A model generated the notes under the pieces. The model was not told where the DNA came from. It saw only the letters and a list, made by a program, of their open reading frames with translations, and did not search any database. From the NCBI RefSeq assembly GCF_027213965.1, contig NZ_JAPWGX010000008.1, positions 1-64,000 of the forward strand: a DNA stretch of 64,000 nucleotides, given 5' to 3'. Source of the stretch: Maritalea porphyrae. GTDB lineage: Bacteria; Pseudomonadota; Alphaproteobacteria; Rhizobiales; Devosiaceae. A program made the translations under genes and the position numbers. Of this stretch, positions 61,166-64,000 are shown one piece after another; the first letter of the stretch is position 1; each line of letters begins with the position of its first letter.

Positions 61166-61197
61166 TATCAAATGTCAATAACGTTTGACATTTGATA
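61166..61197. promoter_or_regulatory. SorC operator 2
   Basis: TATCAAATGTCAA (61166-61178) and TTGACATTTGATA (61185-61197) are perfect 13-bp arms with a 6-bp spacer, in the space between mtnK and the ABC importer. They share the TTTGACA/TGTCAAA core with 57617-57647. Confidence 0.8.
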
Positions 61198-61233
61198 TTA
61201 AATGCTCTTATCGTAAATCTATCGGAGGAGATT

Positions 61234-62769
61234 ATGCTTGGAACGCCCATAAAAATTCGCGGCCTGGAGAAGCGCTTTGCGGCCAACCGCGTGCTGTGCG
61301 GCGTAGACTTAGACATCCCAGCAGGCAAAGTAACTGTCCTAATGGGAGCCAATGGGGCAGGTAAGTCTACCCTCGTAAAAATTATTTGCGGGCTTTACAG
61401 CGCCGATGCGGGCGAAGTGTTGCTCAATGATCAACCGTTTTCGCCAAATTCACCTTCCGCAGCACTACAGGCGGGTATTGTAACCGTGCACCAAAACATC
61501 AATGATGGCGTGGTGCCCGATTTGGATGTTGCCTCAAACTTGATGTTGGACTGGTTGGCGAACCCCAAAAGCGCGCCGCTCTTAAATCCAACAAAAATTC
61601 GCAAAGCGGCCGAAGAGATAGCTGCCAAGCTTGATTTGAATTTTGACATGAATTCCATGGTTAGTGACCTCGCCCTGGCAGATCGCCAATTGGTGGCCAT
61701 CGCCCGCGCAATGGCACACTCACCCAATTTGATGATTCTTGATGAGCCAACTTCTTCGTTGTCCGCAACAGAGGCAGAGCGCTTGTTTAGGTTGGTGGAT
61801 AAGTTGCGCGCGAGTGGGGTTGCAATACTGTACATTTCTCATCGCATGTCAGATATCCGCCACGTCGCAGACCGTATTGTATCCATGCGTGATGGCACGA
61901 TCGTTGGTAAATATGAAACATCTCCTCTCGACTATGAGGGCGCCGTCAACGACATGCTCGGCCACACCATGACTGACGTGGATATAATGGTGCGAACCCC
62001 TGACGATGTGGTCTTAGAATTGCAAGAACTGCAGTTAAAACCGGATAGCAAACCCATTAATTTAACTGCACATCGCAACGAAGTGATTGCCATCACCGGG
62101 TTAGTGGGTGTCGGCAAAACCCAACTCACCGAAGTGTTGTTTGGACAATTTACCCCAGCTGCGGGCAATCTCCACTTGAAAGGCAAAACTTACTTACCAA
62201 AGTCGGCACGAGACGCCATCAATCACGGTGTTTTCCTTTGCGCGAAAGATCGCGGAACAAATGGCGTGGTGCAAGACTTTGACATTAATCGCAATATTAC
62301 ATTGCCATTTCTGTCGAGCCTTTCAACACTTGGTTTTGTAAACCGTAGCGCCGAGTATCGCATCACCAACGAAGCGATCAAGAAGTTGGGAATTGTGTGC
62401 CAAAGCGCTAACGATGACATTGGCACCCTTTCCGGCGGCAACCAGCAAAAAGTAATGGTTAGCCGGTGGCTGTCGCACCCATGCGATGTGCTGATTTTAG
62501 ATGAGCCGTTCCAAGGGGTTGATATTGCAGCACGGCGCGACATTGGCGCCAAAGTGCGTGAAACCGCAAAAGACCGCGCGACCATCGTATTGATGGCGGA
62601 ACTGGACGAAGCTTTGGAGATTGCTGACCGCATTCTGGTCATGGCGGAATTCACCATTGTGGGCGACCATAAGAACGAAAACGTCGATTTGGACTTGATC
62701 CTAGAACAGGTTTCAGGCGCGACGACTCCTCAAAATCTACAAAAACAAAAAGAAGGGGCGGCTCAATGA
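61234..62769 (+). CDS. sugar ABC transporter ATPase, two-domain
   Basis: 511 aa, RbsA/LsrA class. First domain: Walker A GANGAGKST near residues 35-43, Walker B LMILDEPTSSLS. Second domain: degenerate Walker A GLVGVGKTQ near 290, then LSGGNQQKVMVSRWL and LILDEPFQGVD. GGAGGAG precedes the ATG at 61234, which removes a non-homologous extension from 61192. The stop overlaps the permease start. The importer probably brings in methylthioribose, 5-deoxyribose or a nucleoside precursor, judged from the divergent mtnK-mtnA. Confidence 0.93.
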   Translation: MLGTPIKIRGLEKRFAANRVLCGVDLDIPAGKVTVLMGANGAGKSTLVKIICGLYSADAGEVLLNDQPFSPNSPSAALQAGIVTVHQNINDGVVPDLDVASNLMLDWLANPKSAPLLNPTKIRKAAEEIAAKLDLNFDMNSMVSDLALADRQLVAIARAMAHSPNLMILDEPTSSLSATEAERLFRLVDKLRASGVAILYISHRMSDIRHVADRIVSMRDGTIVGKYETSPLDYEGAVNDMLGHTMTDVDIMVRTPDDVVLELQELQLKPDSKPINLTAHRNEVIAITGLVGVGKTQLTEVLFGQFTPAAGNLHLKGKTYLPKSARDAINHGVFLCAKDRGTNGVVQDFDINRNITLPFLSSLSTLGFVNRSAEYRITNEAIKKLGIVCQSANDDIGTLSGGNQQKVMVSRWLSHPCDVLILDEPFQGVDIAARRDIGAKVRETAKDRATIVLMAELDEALEIADRILVMAEFTIVGDHKNENVDLDLILEQVSGATTPQNLQKQKEGAAQ

Positions 62770-63785
62770 GTGAAACCCGCGTGAACAAAAGATCTATGTC
62801 GATCAAAGACTATGCCATTCGCTATGGCTTCGTGGCCCTATTGATTGGCCTGGTGGTCTATTTTGGCATCGCAGCAGAAGGTTTTTCCAGCCCCCATAGC
62901 GCTGTCTTTATTTTCCAATCAGTCGCTATTACCGGAATTTTGGCTCTGGGTGTTACGGCTACGCTGGTGGTCGGAGGGTTCGACCTATCTATCGGTGCAG
63001 TCGCCACTTCTGCCTTGATGCTTTCCGCCTATATGATGGTGGTGTTGGAGCAGAACGCATTTGTTGCAGTTGCCGCTTGCTTGCTAATGGGCGCCATTGT
63101 TGGATTGATAAATGGCTTTTTGATCGTGCAAATGCGCGTGCCAGACCTTTTGGCCACCCTGGGCATGATGTTCTTGTTGATTGGGGCGCAACGCATCCCT
63201 ACTGAGGGTCGTTCGATCGCAACAGGTATGAGCCTGCCAGACGGCTCAACAGCCCAAGGTGGTTTTTCGCCTGAGTTCTTGGCGCTGGGTCGTCACCGGT
63301 TTGATTTTTTCATCGAAAATCTGATCCCTGTATCCGTCGTAATTCTGATTGTTATTGCCATCAGTATTTGGTTTTTCTTGGAATACACCAGATATGGCCG
63401 CGTTATGTATGCCATCGGCTCAAATGAGCGCGCCGCAAGTTTAGCTGGGGTGCCCGTGAAGAAATATCGGATAATCGCCTATATGATTTCTGGCGTGCTG
63501 GCATCGGTTGGTGGAATTTTGTTGGCAGCACGATTGGGCCGCGGCGACATTGCATCAGGCAATAACTTGCTGCTGGATTCTGTAGCTGCAGCGCTGATCG
63601 GCTTTGCTGTTCTAGGTGCAGCTAAACCAAACGCATTCGGTACTGCGGTGGGGGCGCTATTCGTTGGCATCCTGCTTCAGGGCCTAACCATGATGAATGC
63701 ACCTTATTATACCCAAGATTTTGTGAAAGGCGGCGTGTTGGTTATTGCGCTCATGTTCACATTCGCACTCTCAAATAGGCGCTAG
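62766..63785 (+). CDS. sugar ABC transporter permease (RbsC-type)
   Basis: 339 aa, 8-10 membrane segments. GITATLVVGGFDLSIGAVATS-type loop (here LGVTATLVVGGFDLSIGAVA) near residues 58-78 and the ATPase-contact AIGSNERAASLAGVPVKKY near 218-236 are diagnostic. Acts as a homodimer or with a partner not yet in view. It is followed by 53 bp and the binding-protein gene. Confidence 0.93.
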   Translation: MSETRVNKRSMSIKDYAIRYGFVALLIGLVVYFGIAAEGFSSPHSAVFIFQSVAITGILALGVTATLVVGGFDLSIGAVATSALMLSAYMMVVLEQNAFVAVAACLLMGAIVGLINGFLIVQMRVPDLLATLGMMFLLIGAQRIPTEGRSIATGMSLPDGSTAQGGFSPEFLALGRHRFDFFIENLIPVSVVILIVIAISIWFFLEYTRYGRVMYAIGSNERAASLAGVPVKKYRIIAYMISGVLASVGGILLAARLGRGDIASGNNLLLDSVAAALIGFAVLGAAKPNAFGTAVGALFVGILLQGLTMMNAPYYTQDFVKGGVLVIALMFTFALSNRR

Positions 63786-63838
63786 GTCCGACCACCCTAA
63801 AGCGCTCGTTAACGCGGTCGATTGAATTGGAGGAACAA

Positions 63839-64000
63839 ATGAAACTTACAAGACGTGTGTTTACTAAACTGCTGGCGGGGGTATCCCTTGCTGCAACTAG
63901 CTTTGTGGGCTTGGCCCACGCCGCTGATATGCCTGCGCCTTTCGACAAACCAGGCGAAGTGAAAATCGCCTTGGTGCGCTATTTATCAACTGGCGACTTT
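63839..64000 (+). CDS. sugar ABC transporter substrate-binding protein, 5' part
   Basis: The window ends within this gene; 54 codons are seen. GGAGGAAC precedes the ATG. Residues 1-29 form a Sec signal (TRRVFTKLLAGVSLAATSF, cleavage near AHAA), also with an RR pair, and the mature part starts with VKIALVRYLSTGDF, as in RbsB-like family 4 binding proteins. It completes the importer. Confidence 0.85.
   Translation, partial: MKLTRRVFTKLLAGVSLAATSFVGLAHAADMPAPFDKPGEVKIALVRYLSTGDF

Noticed and set aside
61062-61233. SAM-type riboswitch upstream of mtnK
   Set aside because: The space is short and filled by the inverted-repeat operator; no conserved riboswitch core was seen.

Overview
The window looks like part of a plasmid or chromid from a marine alphaproteobacterium, most likely a roseobacter-type member of the Rhodobacterales. 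This is an inference. It rests on a rep-parB-parA replication module with parS-like palindromes, plasmid maintenance genes (RES-Xre, Fic), several degraded insertion sequences, and dense catabolic operons each driven by an ABC importer, with ATGA gene overlaps throughout. No rRNA, tRNA, cas genes or ribosomal proteins were seen.

Region by region: 1-3.6 kb holds a small acidic orphan protein, a triple direct repeat on a 32-bp period and two overlapping tyrosine recombinase genes. 3.6-14.6 kb is a visibly GC-richer ten-gene operon for the lower meta-cleavage pathway (semialdehyde dehydrogenase, hydratase, acylating acetaldehyde dehydrogenase, aldolase, decarboxylase, tautomerase, hydrolase) ending in a NitT/TauT-type ABC importer. 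Beside it are a glutathione transferase and a divergent GntR/FCD regulator, and two arrays of helically phased CG-centred operators link them. 14.6-19 kb is a mobile-element scar: an IS30 remnant, an IS110-family (IS1111-like) element, an IS1182-family element and a 158-bp MITE with a perfect target duplication. 19.1-23 kb is an HxlR-controlled cluster (GST, SRPBCC, 55-aa protein, secreted protein, SnoaL-like, SDR). 23-29.8 kb is a mosaic of recombinase and IS remnants, a serine hydrolase with a membrane-anchored AraC regulator, a lysozyme-like secreted protein with a GntR regulator, and a striking 8-bp-phased repeat array ahead of a small gene and a VirC1/ParA-like ATPase.

29.8-48.3 kb reads as a peptidoglycan-scavenging island: murQ and a MurK-type kinase, an RpiR regulator with GAAT-N5-ATTC operators, a sugar ABC importer, an AmiE-like serine hydrolase, a D-lactate dehydrogenase, anmK, a second serine hydrolase, a Dpp/Opp-type peptide importer and a GntR/UTRA regulator. 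Together these would import MurNAc, anhydro-MurNAc or muropeptides, phosphorylate them without a PTS, release D-lactate through MurQ and oxidise it. 48.4-55.1 kb is the plasmid backbone: RES toxin and Xre antitoxin, Rep, a candidate antisense RNA, parB, parA and Fic. 55.2-64 kb holds a kinase fragment and then a probable DHAP-shunt locus: mtnK, mtnA, an aldolase fused to a short-chain dehydrogenase, a SorC regulator with matching operators at two promoters, and an ABC sugar importer running off the end.

All assignments come from reading the sequence and recalled family knowledge. No database search was run, and repeat counts were made by hand.
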